NCBI GenBank assembly: GCA_018434325.1
Contig: JAHDPO010000051.1
Coordinates: 1 to 64,000 of the forward strand
Length of the DNA stretch: 64,000 nt
Source: Clostridia bacterium
GTDB taxonomy: Bacteria > Bacillota > Peptococcia > DRI-13 > UBA5745
Reading direction: 5' to 3'
Shown: piece by piece, positions 62,612 to 64,000 of the stretch
Numbering within the stretch: the stretch's first letter is position 1
Layout of the letters: every line of letters begins with the position of its first letter
Made by a program: the position numbers and the translations under genes
Notes under the pieces: generated by a model
What the model was told of the DNA's origin: nothing
What the model saw: the letters and a program-made list of their open reading frames with translations, nothing else
Database searches by the model: none

Positions 62612-63805
62612 ATGATTTTGAAGATTACTAGTGTGGAAATCATCAAACTAAAAGGTGAGAGCAGTGTTCCCGGCATGAATTGGTTCCCTACCTGCGTACG
62701 CATCAATACCGATGAGGGTATATGCGGCTACGGTGAGGCCGGCGTCTGCTATGCGTCCGGCGCCGACGCCGCAGTAGGCATGCTCAAGGATTATGCCAAA
62801 CTGATTATCGGGATGGACCCGATGAAATCGGAAGCAATTTGGAATAAGCTGCACCGCACTACCTTCTGGGGCATGGGCGGCGGCACAATTATCTTTTCCG
62901 CAATCAGCGCCATTGATATCGCGCTTTGGGATATTAAAGGCAAGGCTCTGAATGTTCCTGTCTATCAGCTTCTTGGCGGCAAGACCAATGACAAGCTGCG
63001 GGCCTATGCCAGCCAGATTCAGTTTGATTGGGGCCCTAAAGGAATACCCATGGTAACTCCCGAGGATTATGCGGAGGCTACGCGTAAAGCCATGGCAGAA
63101 GGATATACCTGCGTAAAAGTGGATCCTGTCGGTTTTGATGAAGATGGAATTTGGATGCGCTGGAGCAATTATGGCCTTCTGGAATATGATCAGATGAAGG
63201 TTGCCGTAGACCGGGTGGCAGCGATCCGCGAAGCAGGCGGCCCCAAGATGGACATCATTATCGAGCTCCATGCGCTGACTGATACCAATACCTCCATACA
63301 GATTGCCCGTGAGCTGGAAAAATACCGGGTATTTTATCTGGAAGAGCCCACTCAGCCTCTTAATCAGCGGTTATTCCGGGAAATTGCCCGGGAAGCAAAG
63401 ATGCCCATAGCTTCAGGGGAACGAATTTATACCCGATGGGGATACAGCCAGTTTTTTGAGGATCGCAGCTTAAGCATCATTCAACCGGATTTGTGCAACA
63501 CCGGAGGCATTACGGAAGGTAAGAAAATCTGTGATTATGCCCATACCTATGATATCGGCGTTCAAATCCACATCTGCGGCGGGCCCATTTCCACAGCGGC
63601 CGCCTTGCAGGTGGAAGCTGTCATTCCCAATTTCGTCATTCATGAGCATCACCAATGTTCATTGATTCCTCATAATATCAATTTGTGCAAGTACGATTAT
63701 CAGCCGAAAAACGGCTATTTCGAGGTGCCGGATTTACCCGGCATCGGGCAGGAAATCAACCAGGAAGCTATTGATGACGCCGATACTTACATAAAGATTT
63801 CTTAA
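62612..63805 (+). CDS. Mandelate racemase/muconate lactonizing enzyme family protein
   Basis: An enolase-superfamily enzyme of about 397 aa; most relatives dehydrate sugar acids. The catalytic barrel has CVKVDP near residue 168, the first metal-ligand region IIELHA near 216, FYLEEPTQPLN near 241, ASGERIYTRWGYSQFF near 267 and QIHICGG near 311. The ExH in place of DxH/N leaves the substrate open. ATG 62612 is directly against AGAGGTGA; TTG 62618 has better spacing and is an equal candidate. The divergent GntR protein probably controls it. Confidence 0.88.
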   Translation: MILKITSVEIIKLKGESSVPGMNWFPTCVRINTDEGICGYGEAGVCYASGADAAVGMLKDYAKLIIGMDPMKSEAIWNKLHRTTFWGMGGGTIIFSAISAIDIALWDIKGKALNVPVYQLLGGKTNDKLRAYASQIQFDWGPKGIPMVTPEDYAEATRKAMAEGYTCVKVDPVGFDEDGIWMRWSNYGLLEYDQMKVAVDRVAAIREAGGPKMDIIIELHALTDTNTSIQIARELEKYRVFYLEEPTQPLNQRLFREIAREAKMPIASGERIYTRWGYSQFFEDRSLSIIQPDLCNTGGITEGKKICDYAHTYDIGVQIHICGGPISTAAALQVEAVIPNFVIHEHHQCSLIPHNINLCKYDYQPKNGYFEVPDLPGIGQEINQEAIDDADTYIKIS

Positions 63806-63844
63806 TATTGAATTGACCGGCGATTGACAGGTAAACGTATATTA

Positions 63845-63916
63845 ATCTCAAATAACAAAGGGGCGTGTCGCAAAACGTTAATAAAAAACGTTGGGCGATA
63901 CGCCCTTGTTTGAGAT
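63845..63916. terminator. Long hairpin after the enolase-superfamily gene
   Basis: ATCTCAAA...TTTGAGAT encloses AAGGGGCGTGTCGCAAAACGTT paired with AACGTTGGGCGATACGCCCTT (given as adjoining parts of one stem with a few G-T pairs). It closes the transcript. The remaining bases to the window end show no gene. Confidence 0.75.
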
Positions 63917-64000
63917 ATTCAGGCAAGAAAACACCTTAAATAGAGGGCTGCATCACCATTTTAGCCTTCAATTAGGCACAAAAAACAAGGGGAAGGCCTT

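Overview
The window comes from an anaerobic member of the Bacillota. The signs are the long S10-spc-alpha ribosomal array with a zinc-type S14, strong AGGAGG ribosome-binding sites, frequent TTG/GTG starts, a tandem glycine riboswitch, formate-tetrahydrofolate ligase with a separate cyclohydrolase, and a sodium-pump decarboxylase beta subunit. Gene content and terminator style would suit Negativicutes or a related clostridial group, but I cannot fix the genus. No tRNA, rRNA, CRISPR array or complete transposase gene was found.

Layout. 1-4.9 kb: the 3' end of tuf, then a TAXI-type TRAP uptake operon (binding lipoprotein, DUF1850 protein, fused permease) ending in a methyltransferase. 4.9-9.3 kb: one-carbon genes fhs, a formate channel, fchA and folD. 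9.8-12.5 kb: malic enzyme (minus strand), and a decarboxylase beta subunit with a 42-aa gamma-like peptide. 12.6-27.7 kb: rpsJ to rplQ, including secY, adk, infA, rpmJ (37 aa) and rpoA. Two palindromic insertions break this array and map is absent between adk and infA. 28.0-35.4 kb: glycine riboswitch, gcvT-gcvH-gcvPA-gcvPB-lpdA (CTG start) and a lipoate ligase. 35.5-42.9 kb: YitT protein, phenylacetate-CoA ligase, free-standing AICAR formyltransferase, phosphopantetheinyl transferase, uracil permease, and an HTH/coiled-coil protein. 43.4-50.2 kb: a visibly more AT-rich island with a serine hydrolase, permease, GntR regulator, D-cysteine desulfhydrase-like enzyme, D-aminoacylase and 2-hydroxyacid dehydrogenase. 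50.5-55.0 kb: a probable decayed type I toxin-antitoxin locus, then purE-purM-purN-purH(IMP cyclohydrolase only)-purD. 55.1-58.7 kb: metY, metA and a sodium symporter. 58.8-64 kb: a GHL10 glycosidase-amidase fusion, then a divergent GntR/enolase-superfamily pair.

How the genes fit together. The glycine cleavage system makes methylene-THF. FolD and FchA convert it to formyl-THF. Fhs can then release formate with ATP gain, and the FNT channel can export it. The same formyl-THF feeds PurN and the AICAR formyltransferase. FolD has lost the lysine and glutamine used for the cyclohydrolase half-reaction, which explains the overlapping fchA gene.

Most notable: (1) the split of labour between FolD and FchA; (2) a 79-nt perfect cloverleaf inside a small element with a flanking 7-bp direct repeat; (3) a three-copy MITE family with 26-bp terminal inverted repeats; (4) a D-amino-acid island with two matching operator-like sites; (5) a protein joining a denuded-glycan glycosidase-like domain to a peptidoglycan amidase; (6) PurH split exactly at its domain boundary between two distant loci; (7) other families of palindromic repeats between genes, including inside the ribosomal operon.
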